Source: Microbispora sp. NBC_01189 (GTDB lineage: Bacteria; Actinomycetota; Actinomycetes; Streptosporangiales; Streptosporangiaceae). From it: 64,000 bases of DNA. Positions 41,394-50,468 of this stretch are shown here, one piece after another. The stretch's first letter is position 1. Each line of letters begins with the position of its first letter. The stretch lies in the NCBI RefSeq assembly GCF_036010665.1, contig NZ_CP108581.1, positions 441,501-505,500 on the forward strand. Direction: 5' to 3'. The notes under the pieces were generated by a model. That model did no database searches, was not told the DNA's origin, and was given only the letters and a program-made list of their open reading frames with translations. Both the position numbers and the translations under genes were made by a program.

Positions 41394-42122
41394 ATGTCGG
41401 TGGCAGAGATAGAGGCGGGCCTGGAGCGGCAGCGGGCGACGCTGGACCTCCAGGGAATCGTGGAGTCCGCGGCGCGCTTCCTTGAGGACGCCCCCGCCCG
41501 GGAGATCATCCGGTGGGCCGCGGCCACGTTCGGCGACCGCCTCTGTCTCACCTCGTCGATGAGCGACGCCCTGCTGATCGACCTGGTCAGCAGGGTGAAG
41601 CCGGGCGTCGACGTGTTGTTCATCGACACCGGCTACCACTTCGCCGAGACCATCGGCACCCGCGACGCGGTAGAGACGGTCTACCAGGTCAACGTGATCA
41701 ACGTGAAGCCGTCCAGGACGGTCGAGGAGCAGGACCGCGACCTCGGCCCGCGCCTGTACGGGCGCAACCCCGACCTGTGCTGCTACCTGCGGAAGGTGGA
41801 GCCGCTGAACCGGGCGCTGGAGCCGTACCTCGCCTGGGTGTCGGGCATCCGCCGCGACGAGTCGCCCACCCGGGCGACCACCAAGGTCGTGGAGTGGGAC
41901 GCCAAGCGGCAGATGGTGAAGGTCAACCCCATCGCCCGGTGGACCCAGGACGACGTCGACAACTACATCGCCGACAACGGCGTGCTGATCAACCCGTTGC
42001 ACTACGACGACTACCCGTCGATCGGCTGCGCCCCCTGCACCCGCCGCGTGGCGCCGGGCGAGGACCCGCGCAGCGGGCGCTGGTCCGGCCTCGGCAAGAT
42101 CGAGTGCGGCATCCACCTGTGA
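41394..42122 (+). CDS. cysH: Phosphoadenylyl/adenylyl-sulfate reductase
   Basis: 242 residues, a PAPS/APS reductase of the ATP-pyrophosphatase fold. SSMSDALLIDLVSRVKPGVD is the substrate loop; DLCCYLRKVEPL and IGCAPCTRRVAPGED give the CC...CxxC cysteines of the [4Fe-4S] APS-reductase type, and GLGKIECGIHL is the catalytic C-terminal ECGIH motif. It reduces activated sulfate to sulfite, feeding sir just upstream. It starts 62 nt after the zinc-ribbon gene with GAGGAGTAACG before the ATG. The cysD/cysN sulfurylase genes are not in the window. Confidence 0.95.
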   Translation: MSVAEIEAGLERQRATLDLQGIVESAARFLEDAPAREIIRWAAATFGDRLCLTSSMSDALLIDLVSRVKPGVDVLFIDTGYHFAETIGTRDAVETVYQVNVINVKPSRTVEEQDRDLGPRLYGRNPDLCCYLRKVEPLNRALEPYLAWVSGIRRDESPTRATTKVVEWDAKRQMVKVNPIARWTQDDVDNYIADNGVLINPLHYDDYPSIGCAPCTRRVAPGEDPRSGRWSGLGKIECGIHL

Positions 42123-42865
42123 CGAGTGCTCCCCACCGGAACGCGCCGCTGATCGCGGTGGCGCACGGGTCCCGCGACCCGCGCGCCGCCGCGACGGTGG
42201 AGGCCCTGCTCGACGGCGTACGGCGGGCCCGGCCCGGCCTCGACGTCCGCGCCGCCTACCTCGACCACGCCCCGCCGTCGCTGCCGCGGGCGCTGTCGGG
42301 CCTGGACGAGGCCGTCGTGCTCCCCCTCCTGCTCACCGCCGCCTATCACAGCCGGGTGGACATCCCGGCGGCCCTGCGGGAGGCGTCGGCCCGCACGCCG
42401 CGCCTGAGGGCCGTCTGCGGCCCCACGCTCGGCCCGCACCCGCTGCTGGTCCGGGCCCTCGAACGCCGGCTCGCCGAGGCCGGGGTGGAGACCGGCGACA
42501 CCGGCACCGCCGTGGTGCTGGTCTCGGCCGGATCCGGCGACCGCCGGGCGAACGCGACGATCGCCGCCGTCGCCCGCGCGTGGGCGCGTGCGCGGCCCTG
42601 GTGGTCCGTGACCGCCGCCTACGCCTCCGCCGCCGTGCCCCGGCCCCGCGAGGAGGTCGAACGGCTCAGGCGGGCGGGCGCGCCGAGGGTCGTCGTCGCG
42701 CCGTACCTGCTGGCCCCCGGCCACTTCGCCGACGCCGTGCGGCGCGACGCCCTGGACGCCGGGGCGCACGCCGTGGCCGGCGTCCTCGGCGCCGCCCCCG
42801 AACTGGTCACGCTCCTGCTCGAACGCCACGCCCAGGCCGTACGCGCCGCCCGCGAGGCGGCCTGA
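42119..42865 (+). CDS. Sirohydrochlorin chelatase (CbiX/SirB family)
   Basis: 248 residues, starting with GTG overlapping the cysH stop (GTGA). The duplicated CbiX fold is visible: IAVAHGSRDPRAAATVEALL and LPLLLTAAYHSRVDIPAALR in the first half, VVLVSAGSGDRRANATIAAV and VVVAPYLLAPGHFADAVRRD in the second, with the metal-site His residues in both. It inserts Fe2+ (siroheme) or Co2+ (cobalamin). Linked to sulfite reductase, it most likely supplies siroheme. Confidence 0.9.
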   Translation: MTSAPHRNAPLIAVAHGSRDPRAAATVEALLDGVRRARPGLDVRAAYLDHAPPSLPRALSGLDEAVVLPLLLTAAYHSRVDIPAALREASARTPRLRAVCGPTLGPHPLLVRALERRLAEAGVETGDTGTAVVLVSAGSGDRRANATIAAVARAWARARPWWSVTAAYASAAVPRPREEVERLRRAGAPRVVVAPYLLAPGHFADAVRRDALDAGAHAVAGVLGAAPELVTLLLERHAQAVRAAREAA

Positions 42866-43025
42866 CCGCCGAACCGCCTAACCACCGGCCCGCCTAACCG
42901 CCGGTGCTCGGGTCCAGCCATCTCCAGCTCTCCGGCCATCCGGCGGACCCCACCACGGTGGGATCCCCGCACGCAGACGGCGATCCGGTTTCCCCGCGGC
43001 GTACGGCCGCGCGATCGGGAGCCGT

Positions 43026-43793
43026 TCAGCGGGAGTCGCGCCGGCGGTCGCGGAGCCGGGGCGGGCGAGGCGGGCGGAACCCGTGCATGTCGTGCAGGCC
43101 GGGCAGGCCGTGCATGCCGCGCAGGCCGTGCTCGGGGAACTCGTCCCCCTCGGTGAGGGAGGCGCGGCGCTCCTGCCACCACTCGCTCCAGGCGTGCCAG
43201 CCACGCTTGATCGGCCGCGCCCGGGAGTCCCCGATGATCTTCACGTCGCCCAGCAGGACGTACGCCCGGACCCTGACGACGGGTGCGGCCTGCCCGGCGG
43301 GTGCCTCGACCACCTGGACCTTCTTGTCGCCCAGGATGGTGACGCCGGAGAGCTCCACGTCGACGCCGTCCGGCACGATGATCTTCACGTCGCCCAGCAC
43401 GCAGGCGGCGACGACGTCCACCTCACGCCCGCGCACCTCGGCCTCCCGCAGGTCGAGGGTCACGTCGCCCAGCACGCACGCCGCGCCGATGCCGTCGTCG
43501 ATCCGCCAGGAGCCGGTCCTCTTGGTATCGCCCAGCACCGCCACGATCCACTTGCGCGTCCTGCCCTGCGGGGCGGCCGGAGCCGCGGGCGGCGGGGCCG
43601 GAGCCGGGGCGCCGCCCGGCAGGTCGGCGATGATCTGGGCGAGCTCGCCGTGCGTCTGGGCCAGGTAGGCGGCCTCGGTCCGCTCGGTCAGCTCGGCCAG
43701 CGTCAGCCGCCCCTCGGCGGACGCCACTCGAAGCTGTTCCACCACGGACTCGCGCTCGGCGTCGGACGCCCGCATGCCACCCGGATCGTTCAC
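43026..43793 (-). CDS. DUF1707/LiaF-like membrane-stress domain protein
   Basis: About 255 residues. MRASDAERESVVEQLRVASA and EGRLTLAELTERTEAAYLAQ are the DUF1707 SHOCT-like domain. A Pro/Ala linker follows, then a beta-rich domain with repeats of LGDVTLDLREAEV, LGDVKIIVPDGVDVELSGV, LGDKKVQVVEA and LGDVKIIG, the cell-wall-active-antibiotic-response (LiaF C-terminal) pattern. A Trp-rich helix and Gly/His/Pro-rich tail (LRGMHGLPGLHDMHGFR) end it. No membrane helix is present. GTG 43793 is chosen; GTG 43802 and ATG 43775 are alternatives, none with a good ribosome site. Confidence 0.8.
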   Translation of the reverse strand: MNDPGGMRASDAERESVVEQLRVASAEGRLTLAELTERTEAAYLAQTHGELAQIIADLPGGAPAPAPPPAAPAAPQGRTRKWIVAVLGDTKRTGSWRIDDGIGAACVLGDVTLDLREAEVRGREVDVVAACVLGDVKIIVPDGVDVELSGVTILGDKKVQVVEAPAGQAAPVVRVRAYVLLGDVKIIGDSRARPIKRGWHAWSEWWQERRASLTEGDEFPEHGLRGMHGLPGLHDMHGFRPPRPPRLRDRRRDSR

Positions 43794-43888
43794 GCCCTCC
43801 ACCGTAACCCCGACCGGCCCCGCTCCCCATCCTCCCTGGGGACGATCCCTGCGGGGTCCTCCGGAAGGGGCTGTGTGAGCATGGAGAC

Positions 43889-45448
43889 GTGACCCGCAGC
43901 AGGTTGCTGGAGGCGATCGCGGAGGGGGACGCCGCGCGGGTGGCGGAGATGCTGCACCCGGAGGCCGGCGCGTCCCCCGCTGTGCCCTCCGCTGTGCCCT
44001 CCATTGTGCCCTCCCCCGTGTCCTCCGCTGTCGACCCCGCCCAGGGGACGACGCCGCTCTACCTCGCCTCCGCCGGAGGGCACCACGAGATCGTCCGGCT
44101 GCTCCTGGACCACGGCGCGGACCCCGACCGGCCGAGCGGCGGACCCGAGGAGGGGCTGCCGCTGTGCGCCGCGGCCTGCTGGGATCACGCCGAGACCGTG
44201 CAGGCGCTGCTGGACGGGGGCGCCGACCCCGACGCGGCGGAGGAGGGCGGCTGGACGGCCCTGCTCTGGGCGGCGGCCAACGGCAACCTCGAGTCGGCCG
44301 ACGTCCTGCTCGACGCCGGGGCCGACCCCGACCTGCCCGACGAGGACGGCGACACGCCGCTGACGCTGGCCGCCCTGTTCGGGGCGTACGGGATCGTCTG
44401 GTCGCTGCTGGAGCACGGTGCGGATCCGGCCGCGCCCGGCTGGGACGGCGCGACTCCGCTGGAGATCGCCGGCCGTCTGGCGGCGGCGGATCCGGAGGAG
44501 GCCGATCTGGAAAAGGCCCTCCGGGACGACACCGCCGCGCGGCTGGGCGGCGGGCACACCGTGCTGGTGGCGCACTCCGCCGCGCCGGACGGCACCCGGC
44601 GGGTCACCGTCGAGGCCCGCGCCGGCGCCGGTGCCTGCTCTGTGACCTGTTCCGTGGCCCGCCAGTACGGGCACGCCGCCGCCACCACGGTCCTGGAGGC
44701 GGCGCTCGGCCTCCGGCCGCCGCCCGAGGTGCTGCTCCGCCGCGTCCTGCCCTACCGCGACCTGGACGAGGACGACGAGACGTGGTGGGCGGCCGTCCAC
44801 GCGCTGTGGGGGCGCCACGACGAGGAGACGTTCCGGGCGGTGACGCGAATGTGCGAGAGCGACGACCCGGCGCGGCGGGAGTTCGGCGTCGACGTCCTCG
44901 CCCGGTTCGGCCTCGACACGGAACACGACGACCGGCGGGACGAGGTCCTCGGCATCCTGCGCGACCTGGCCCGCCGGGAGACCGAGCCCGAGGTGGTCGA
45001 GGCGCTGCTCGCCGCGTTCGGCCACCGGGCCGACGAGCGGGCCCTCCCCGAGGTGCTGGCGATCGTCGGCGGCCCGGGGCGCGAGCCCACCGTCAACGAC
45101 CCGGTCGCGCTCGCCGCGGTCCTGCCGCCCGGCGACGAGGACGGCCTCGCGGCTCTGATCCGGCTGACCGGGTGCGGGGACGACGAGGTGCGCGACTGGG
45201 CGACCATGGGCCTCGCCGGCCTGCCGGCCGACACCGCCCGGATCAGGGAGGCGCTTGCCGCACGGCTGGCCGACCGCGACGTGACGACCGTGGCCGAGGC
45301 GGCCCGCGGCCTCGCCGCGCGCGGCGACCGGCGGGCGTTCGACGGCGTCCACCGGGTGCTGTGCGAGGCGGGCGCCGGCCAGGGCTACGCCCGCGACCTC
45401 GCGCTCGAGGCGGCCCAGGAACTGGGCCTGGACATCTCCGGCGCCTGA
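43889..45448 (+). CDS. Ankyrin-repeat and HEAT-like repeat protein
   Basis: 519 residues. After an N-terminal helix pair and a short VPS repeat, four ankyrin repeats run to about residue 185 (TPLYLASAGGHHEIVRLLLD, DHAETVQALLDGGADPD, GWTALLWAAANGNLESADVL, GDTPLTLAALFGAYGIVWSL). From about residue 270 the protein is helical and acidic, with HEAT-like repeats (DPARREFGVDVLARFG, EPEVVEALLAAFGHRADERA, DDEVRDWATMGLAGL). Such proteins are binding scaffolds; the partner is unknown. Start is a GTG at 43889. Confidence 0.85.
   Translation: MTRSRLLEAIAEGDAARVAEMLHPEAGASPAVPSAVPSIVPSPVSSAVDPAQGTTPLYLASAGGHHEIVRLLLDHGADPDRPSGGPEEGLPLCAAACWDHAETVQALLDGGADPDAAEEGGWTALLWAAANGNLESADVLLDAGADPDLPDEDGDTPLTLAALFGAYGIVWSLLEHGADPAAPGWDGATPLEIAGRLAAADPEEADLEKALRDDTAARLGGGHTVLVAHSAAPDGTRRVTVEARAGAGACSVTCSVARQYGHAAATTVLEAALGLRPPPEVLLRRVLPYRDLDEDDETWWAAVHALWGRHDEETFRAVTRMCESDDPARREFGVDVLARFGLDTEHDDRRDEVLGILRDLARRETEPEVVEALLAAFGHRADERALPEVLAIVGGPGREPTVNDPVALAAVLPPGDEDGLAALIRLTGCGDDEVRDWATMGLAGLPADTARIREALAARLADRDVTTVAEAARGLAARGDRRAFDGVHRVLCEAGAGQGYARDLALEAAQELGLDISGA
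43979..44026 (+). repeat. 12-bp coding repeat, four units
   Basis: Four units of GCTGTGCCCTCC, the last two degenerate, encode AVPS-AVPS-IVPS-PVSS in the ankyrin protein linker. In-frame expansion of a flexible linker. Confidence 0.85.
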
Positions 45449-45553
45449 GCGCGGCGGCGGGTGTTTGTCCCGGCGCGCCCGGGTGCTGAGATGGAGGTCC
45501 GGCCTCGCCCGGTTCCCGGCGCCGAGGACCCGGCATCATCCGAGGAGGACCCT

Positions 45554-47176
45554 GTGAACCGCGACGCGACTCACGACGTGACCAACCAGCCGCCCCCGCT
45601 GACCGGGCACGACGTCTCGGCCGACCAGGCGCTGCTGGAGGGGCTCGCCAGGGAGGGGGCGGACTGGGCGACCGGGGAGCTGCGCCGGCTCGGCCTGCTG
45701 GCCGGTTCGGAGAAGGCGCAGGAGTGGGGGCGGCTGGCCAACGAGCACCCGCCCGTCCTGCGCACCCACGACCGGTACGGCAACCGGATCGACGAGGTCG
45801 AGTTCCACCCCGCCTGGCACGAGCTGATGTCGGTCGCGGTCGGCAACGGGCTGCACGCGTCCCCCTGGACCTCGGCCCGGCCGGGCGCGCACGTCGCCAG
45901 GGCCGCCAAGTTCTTCGTCTGGTCCCAGGTGGAGGCCGGGCACGGCTGCCCGATCTCCATGACGTACGCCGCGGTGGCCGCGCTGCGGCACTCGCCGTCG
46001 CTGCGGGCGGAGTGGGAGCCCCTGCTGGCCTCCCGCACGTACGACTTCGGGCTGCGCCCGCCGCTGGAGAAGCGGGGGGTGCTGGCGGGGATGGCCATGA
46101 CCGAGAAGCAGGGCGGCTCCGACGTGCGGGCCGGCACCACCCGGGCCGAACCCCTGGGCGACGGGAGTTTCGCCCTGACCGGGCACAAGTGGTTCAACTC
46201 CGCCCCGATGTGCGACGCGTTCCTGGTACTGGCCCAGGCCCCGCGCGGGCTGTCGTGCTTCCTGCTCCCCCGCGTGCTGCCCGACGGCACCCGCAACGCG
46301 ATACGCCTGATGCGGCTGAAGGACAAGCTCGGCAACCGGTCCAACGCCTCCGCGGAGGTCGAGTACGGCGGCGCGACGGCCTTCCTCGTCGGCGAGGAGG
46401 GCCGGGGCGTCCGGACGATCATCGAGATGGTCAACATGACCAGGCTCGACTGCGTGATCGGCTCGGCCGCCGGCATGCGGCAGGGCCTGGCGCAGGCCCT
46501 GCACCACGCCCGCCACCGGAGCGCGTTCGGCCGGCCGCTGGCCGCCCAGCCGCTGATGCGCGCCGTGCTCGCCGACCTCGCGCTGGAGTCGGAGGCGGCG
46601 ACCACGCTGATGACCCGCCTGGCCGGGGCGACCGACCGGGCGGTGGCGGGCGACGCCGCCGAGGGCCTGTTCCGCCGGGCCGCCCTCGCCTCCGCCAAGT
46701 ACTGGATCTGCAAGCGCGCGCCGGTCCACGCCGCCGAGGCGCTGGAGTGCCTGGGCGGCAACGGGTACGTCGAGGAGTCGCAGCTGCCCCGCCTGTTCCG
46801 GGAGTCCCCGCTGAACGGCATCTGGGAGGGCTCGGGCAACGTCGCCGCCCTCGACCTGATGCGGGTGCTCGCCCGGGAGCCGGAGGCGGTGGAGGCGTTC
46901 TTCGCCGAGGTCGCCCGCGCCGGGGACCGCCGCGTGGACGACGCCGCCGAACGGCTGCTCAAGACGCTCGCCTCCGCCGGGGAGGCCGACGCCCGCCGGG
47001 TGGCCGAGGAGATGACGCTGGTCCTGCAGGCGTCCCTGCTCGTGCGGCACGCCCCGGCGCCGGTGGCCGACGCGTTCTGCGCCTCCCGCCTCGGCGGGGA
47101 CTGGGGCCGCGCCTTCGGCACGCTTCCGTCCGGCCTCGACCTGGAGCCGATCCTGGACCGCGCGGCGCCCGCGTGA
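45554..47176 (+). CDS. aidB: AidB-type acyl-CoA dehydrogenase-family protein
   Basis: 540 residues, the usual AidB length. Typical segments are DEVEFHPAWHELMSVAVGNG, LAGMAMTEKQGGSDVRAGTT, LTGHKWFNSAPMCDAFLVLA, NRSNASAEVEYGGATAFLVG and the C-terminal ALECLGGNGYVEESQLPRLF then SPLNGIWEGSGNVAALDLMR. AidB is an FAD protein of the alkylation-damage response that binds DNA; its substrate is unresolved, and the AidB branch is distinguished by its C-terminal helical domain. GTG 45554 follows GAGGAGGA. No ada or alkA is adjacent, so adaptive-response control is not shown. Confidence 0.88.
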   Translation: MNRDATHDVTNQPPPLTGHDVSADQALLEGLAREGADWATGELRRLGLLAGSEKAQEWGRLANEHPPVLRTHDRYGNRIDEVEFHPAWHELMSVAVGNGLHASPWTSARPGAHVARAAKFFVWSQVEAGHGCPISMTYAAVAALRHSPSLRAEWEPLLASRTYDFGLRPPLEKRGVLAGMAMTEKQGGSDVRAGTTRAEPLGDGSFALTGHKWFNSAPMCDAFLVLAQAPRGLSCFLLPRVLPDGTRNAIRLMRLKDKLGNRSNASAEVEYGGATAFLVGEEGRGVRTIIEMVNMTRLDCVIGSAAGMRQGLAQALHHARHRSAFGRPLAAQPLMRAVLADLALESEAATTLMTRLAGATDRAVAGDAAEGLFRRAALASAKYWICKRAPVHAAEALECLGGNGYVEESQLPRLFRESPLNGIWEGSGNVAALDLMRVLAREPEAVEAFFAEVARAGDRRVDDAAERLLKTLASAGEADARRVAEEMTLVLQASLLVRHAPAPVADAFCASRLGGDWGRAFGTLPSGLDLEPILDRAAPA

Positions 47177-47259
47177 GCAGGGGGTCACGGGACGGCTACG
47201 AAACGGAAACCCGGCGGAAACAGGCCGCCGCTGTCATGAAGGGGACTCACCGGCTCACC

Positions 47260-47363
47260 CCGGTGAGGCGCACCTAGGGTTCCGTTCGGCTGGTCCGAGA
47301 GGTGCAGGCGGCTCGGCGCGGAGCCGTTCCACGGCGGGACAAAAGCCCGGGAGGCTGCGACTT
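47260..47363 (+). ncRNA. Guanidine-I (ykkC) riboswitch
   Basis: The aptamer core matches the ykkC guanidine-I motif almost base for base: ACCTAGGGTTCCG (47272-47284), CTGGTCCGAGAGGTGC (47290-47305), ACGGCGGGACAAAAGCCC (47331-47348) and GGGAGG after it. A CTCACCGG/CCGGTGAG hairpin precedes it. It lies 108 nt upstream of the ureohydrolase ATG/GTG and is followed by a strong terminator. Guanidine binding should favour readthrough. Confidence 0.92.
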
Positions 47364-47409
47364 CGGCGTCTCCCCGGTCAACGGCGCGGCCGGGACCGGG
47401 GAGACGCCG
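47364..47409 (+). terminator. Terminator hairpin of the guanidine riboswitch
   Basis: CGGCGTCTCCCCGGTC (47364-47379) pairs perfectly with GACCGGGGAGACGCCG (47394-47409) across a 14-nt loop. Its 5' arm contains CTCCC, able to pair instead with the GGGAG at the aptamer 3' end, the usual guanidine-I antiterminator switch. Confidence 0.82.
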
Positions 47410-47470
47410 CGGGTCGCGAAGCCCGCCGCCCGCCGGGCGGCGGTGGACCAGCCGTCCCCTGAGGAGTGCC

Positions 47471-48598
47471 GTGGGCCACCTCCATTCCCACTACGGTCCC
47501 GAAGCCCGTCGCGCCGTCGAGCGTGAGGCCGAGATCCCCACCACCATGCACGAGCGGGAGATCGCCCGCGGGCTCGAACTCGGCCTGCAGGGCGCCGACT
47601 CGATCGTCGACCGCACCATCCCCACCTTCTCGCGCGGCGAACTGCCGCACTTCGCCGGGATCAACACCTTCCTCAAGGCGCCGTACGTCGAGGACGTGCG
47701 GCGCTGCGGGGAGTACGACGTGGCGGTGCTCGGCGCGCCCTTCGACGGGGGCACCACCTACCGCTCGGGCACCCGCTTCGGGCCGCAGGGCATCCGCAAG
47801 ATCTCCGCGCTGTACGGCCCGTACAGCTTCGAGCTCGGCGTCGACCTCCGCGAGTCGATCACGATCTGCGACCTGGGCGACATCTTCACGATCCCGGGCA
47901 ACATCGAGAAGACCTTTGACCAGATCAGCAAGGGCGTCGCGCACGTCTTCGAGAGCGGCGCCTTCCCGGTGATCCTCGGCGGGGACCACTCGATCGGCTA
48001 CCCGACCGTGCGCGGGGTGGCCGAACATGTGCGGGGAAACGTCGGCATCATCCACTTCGACCGCCACGTCGACACCCAGGAGACCGACCTCGACGAGCGG
48101 ATGCACACCACCCCCTGGTTCCACGCCACCGACATCCCGAACGTGCCGCCGAAGAACCTCGTGCAGATCGGCATCGGCGGCTGGCAGGCGCCCCGCCCCG
48201 GCGTGAAGGTGGGCCGCGAGCGGGGCACCACGATCATGACGGTCACCGACTGCGTCGAGATGGGCATCGAGGCCGCCGCCGAGCGGGCCCTGGAGGTCGC
48301 CTGGGACGGCGCGGAGGCCGTCTGGCTGTCCTTCGACGTCGACTGCCTCGACGCGGCCTTCGTGCCCGGAACCGGCTGGCCCGAGCCCGGCGGGTTCCTC
48401 CCCCGCGAGGTGCTCAGGTTCATCCAGCTCATCGCCGACGCCCGGCCGCTCGCCGGGATCGAGGTGGTGGAGTGCTCGCCACCGTACGACAACGCCGAGA
48501 TCACCTCGCTCATCGCCACCCGGGTGATCTGCGACACCCTCGGGTGCCTGGTGCGCTCGGGACACCTGCCGAAGAGGAAGAAGGAGGCGGTCCGATGA
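47471..48598 (+). CDS. gdmH: Guanidine hydrolase (GdmH-like ureohydrolase)
   Basis: 375 residues of the arginase/agmatinase fold. Metal motifs are GGDHSIG, the divergent IIHFDRHVDTQETDLDERMH (Arg where arginases have Ala), and LSFDVDCLDAAFVPGTGWPE. The DRHVDTQE-DLDERMHTT form is, as I recall it, that of cyanobacterial GdmH rather than agmatinase, and the guanidine-I riboswitch upstream strongly supports hydrolysis of guanidine to urea and ammonia. GdmH is nickel-dependent and in cyanobacteria is linked to HypA/HypB-type chaperones, absent here. GTG at 47471 follows GAGGAG. Its stop overlaps the next gene. Confidence 0.88.
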   Translation: MGHLHSHYGPEARRAVEREAEIPTTMHEREIARGLELGLQGADSIVDRTIPTFSRGELPHFAGINTFLKAPYVEDVRRCGEYDVAVLGAPFDGGTTYRSGTRFGPQGIRKISALYGPYSFELGVDLRESITICDLGDIFTIPGNIEKTFDQISKGVAHVFESGAFPVILGGDHSIGYPTVRGVAEHVRGNVGIIHFDRHVDTQETDLDERMHTTPWFHATDIPNVPPKNLVQIGIGGWQAPRPGVKVGRERGTTIMTVTDCVEMGIEAAAERALEVAWDGAEAVWLSFDVDCLDAAFVPGTGWPEPGGFLPREVLRFIQLIADARPLAGIEVVECSPPYDNAEITSLIATRVICDTLGCLVRSGHLPKRKKEAVR

Positions 48599-49593
48599 CG
48601 CGCCGACACCTCGCCGCCGTACCGGCCCTGCTCCTGACCCTGCTTCTGCTCCTGCTCGCGGGCTGCGCCTCCCCCGGGGAACGGGAGGCCGCCGCCCCGG
48701 CGGGCGAGGCGATCACCCTGGGCTTCAGCGCCTGGCCGGGCTGGTTCCCCTGGCAGGTCGCGGGGGAGCAGGGCCTGTTCCGCAAGAACGGCGTGGACGT
48801 CGAGCTCAAGTATTTCGACAGCTACACCGACTCGCTCAACGCGCTGGCCACCGGGACGATCGACGCCAACAGCCAGACGCTCAACGACACGCTGGCGTCC
48901 GTGGCGGGCGGGGCGAAGCAGAGCGTCGTGCTGGTCAACGACAACTCCGGCGGCAACGACCAGATCATCGCCGGGCCGGGCGTCTCGTCACTGTCCGACC
49001 TCAAGGGCAGGACCGTCGCCGCCGAGCAGGGCACCGTCGACCACTATCTGCTCCTGCTCGCGCTGCGGAAGGCCGGTCTCACCGAGGCGGACGTGCGGTT
49101 CCGGCCCATGCCGACCGACGCGGCCGCCGCGGCCTTCGTCGCCGGGCAGGTCGACGCCGTCGGCGTCTTCGCCCCCTTCACCACGACCGCGCTCAAGCGG
49201 AAGGGCAGCCGGGCCATCGCGACGTCGGCCGACTTCCCCGGGGCGATCCCCGACCATCTGGTGGTGACCCGTGACCTCGTCTCCCGCGACCCGAAGGCCG
49301 TGCAGGGGCTCGTGTCGGCCTGGTTCGACGCGCTCACCTGGATCGGCGAGCACCGGCCGGAGTCCCTGCAGATCATGGCGAAGCGGGCGGGGGTGAGCGT
49401 GTCCGACTACGAGTCGTACGACAAGGGCACGACGATCTTCACACTGGAGCGCAACCGGACGGCGTTCTCCGGTGAGCTGGGCGGCCGCGCCAAGGAGATC
49501 GCGGAGTTCCTGGTCGCGTCGAAGCTGGTGGACAGGGCGCCTCCGCTGGAGGGACTGTTCGCGCCCCGGTTCGTCCGCGCGGTGCAGCCGTGA
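48595..49593 (+). CDS. ABC transporter substrate-binding lipoprotein (probable guanidine uptake)
   Basis: 332 residues of the NrtA/SsuA/TauA family. The signal peptide (TRRHLAAVPALLLTLLLLLL) ends in lipobox LLAGC, so it is lipid-anchored. The mature protein has ITLGFSAWPGWFPWQVAGEQ, LFRKNGVDVELKYFDSYTDS and LNALATGTIDANSQTLNDTL, the usual binding-lobe arrangement. Its ATG overlaps the hydrolase stop (ATGA). Family names suggest nitrate or sulfonate, but riboswitch and hydrolase context points to guanidine, as with the cyanobacterial importer beside gdmH. Confidence 0.87.
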   Translation: MTRRHLAAVPALLLTLLLLLLAGCASPGEREAAAPAGEAITLGFSAWPGWFPWQVAGEQGLFRKNGVDVELKYFDSYTDSLNALATGTIDANSQTLNDTLASVAGGAKQSVVLVNDNSGGNDQIIAGPGVSSLSDLKGRTVAAEQGTVDHYLLLLALRKAGLTEADVRFRPMPTDAAAAAFVAGQVDAVGVFAPFTTTALKRKGSRAIATSADFPGAIPDHLVVTRDLVSRDPKAVQGLVSAWFDALTWIGEHRPESLQIMAKRAGVSVSDYESYDKGTTIFTLERNRTAFSGELGGRAKEIAEFLVASKLVDRAPPLEGLFAPRFVRAVQP

Positions 49594-50468
49594 CCGCGGC
49601 CGAAGCGATGCCGAGACAGGACATGCCGAGAGAGGACATCGAGACGGCCCCGGCGGCGGAAGGGCCCGTGCCGCGCCGTACGAGGCCGCGCACGACCAGG
49701 CCGCTCAGGACCTCGGTCTCCGCGCGTACGGCGTGGCTGCTGCGGTGCCTGTCGATCCTCGTGCCGCTGGCGGTCTGGCAGGCGGTCAGCGCGAGCGGCC
49801 GGGTGGACCCCGCGTTCCTGCCGTCCCCGTCGGCGGTCTGGGCGGCCGGCCTGGACATGGCGGCCGGGGGCGAGCTCGCCGCCGACCTCGCGGCGAGCCT
49901 CGGCCGGATCGCGGCGGGCTTCGGCCTGGCCGTCCTGATCTCGGTGCCGCTGGGGTTCGCGATGGGGACGCTCGGCTGGGCGCAGCCGCTGCTCGAACCG
50001 GCCGTCGGCATCCTGCGCTACCTGCCCGCGTCGGCCTTCATCCCGCTGCTGATCATCTGGCTGGGCATCGGCGAGGCGTCGAAGGTGGCGCTGCTCGTCC
50101 TCGGCGTGGTGTTCTTCAACACGCTCATGACCGCCGACGCCGTACGGCGGGTGCCGCACCGGTTGCTGGAGGTGTCGGCGACCCTCGGGGCGTCCCGGCC
50201 GCGGGTGGCCGCCCGGGTGGTGTTCCCGTACGCGCTGCCGGGGATCATCGACGCGATGCGGGTCAACGCCGCCGCGGCGTGGAACTTCGTGGTCGTCGCC
50301 GAACTGGTCGCGGCCACCTCTGGCCTCGGCTACCGGATCACCCGGGCCCAGCGGTTCCTGCAGACCGACCGCATCTTCGCGATCCTCGTGGTCATCGGGC
50401 TGATCGGCCTGGCCATCGACGTCACGCTGCGCCTGCTGCGCGCCCGGGTGGGGAGGTGGGCCCGATGA
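49590..50468 (+). CDS. ABC transporter permease (probable guanidine uptake)
   Basis: 292 residues, BPD-transporter family of the nitrate/sulfonate type. A charged cytosolic N-terminus of about 45 residues precedes six membrane helices. PSPSAVWAAGLDM, AAGFGLAVLISVPLGFAMG and the EAA loop EVSATLGASRPRVAARVVFP (contact with the ATPase) are seen. The GTG start overlaps the binding-protein stop by 4 nt, and the stop overlaps the ATPase start. Confidence 0.92.
   Translation: MTAAEAMPRQDMPREDIETAPAAEGPVPRRTRPRTTRPLRTSVSARTAWLLRCLSILVPLAVWQAVSASGRVDPAFLPSPSAVWAAGLDMAAGGELAADLAASLGRIAAGFGLAVLISVPLGFAMGTLGWAQPLLEPAVGILRYLPASAFIPLLIIWLGIGEASKVALLVLGVVFFNTLMTADAVRRVPHRLLEVSATLGASRPRVAARVVFPYALPGIIDAMRVNAAAAWNFVVVAELVAATSGLGYRITRAQRFLQTDRIFAILVVIGLIGLAIDVTLRLLRARVGRWAR

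Noticed and set aside
42866-43025. Gene or regulatory RNA in the gap after the sirohydrochlorin chelatase
   Set aside because: No start with ribosome site, no long hairpin, and no repeat beyond minor CCGCC motifs; it appears to be plain spacer between convergent genes.
47471-48598. Calling the ureohydrolase an agmatinase
   Set aside because: The metal motif is DRHVD rather than DAHxD, and a guanidine-I riboswitch lies directly upstream, which fits guanidine hydrolase far better.
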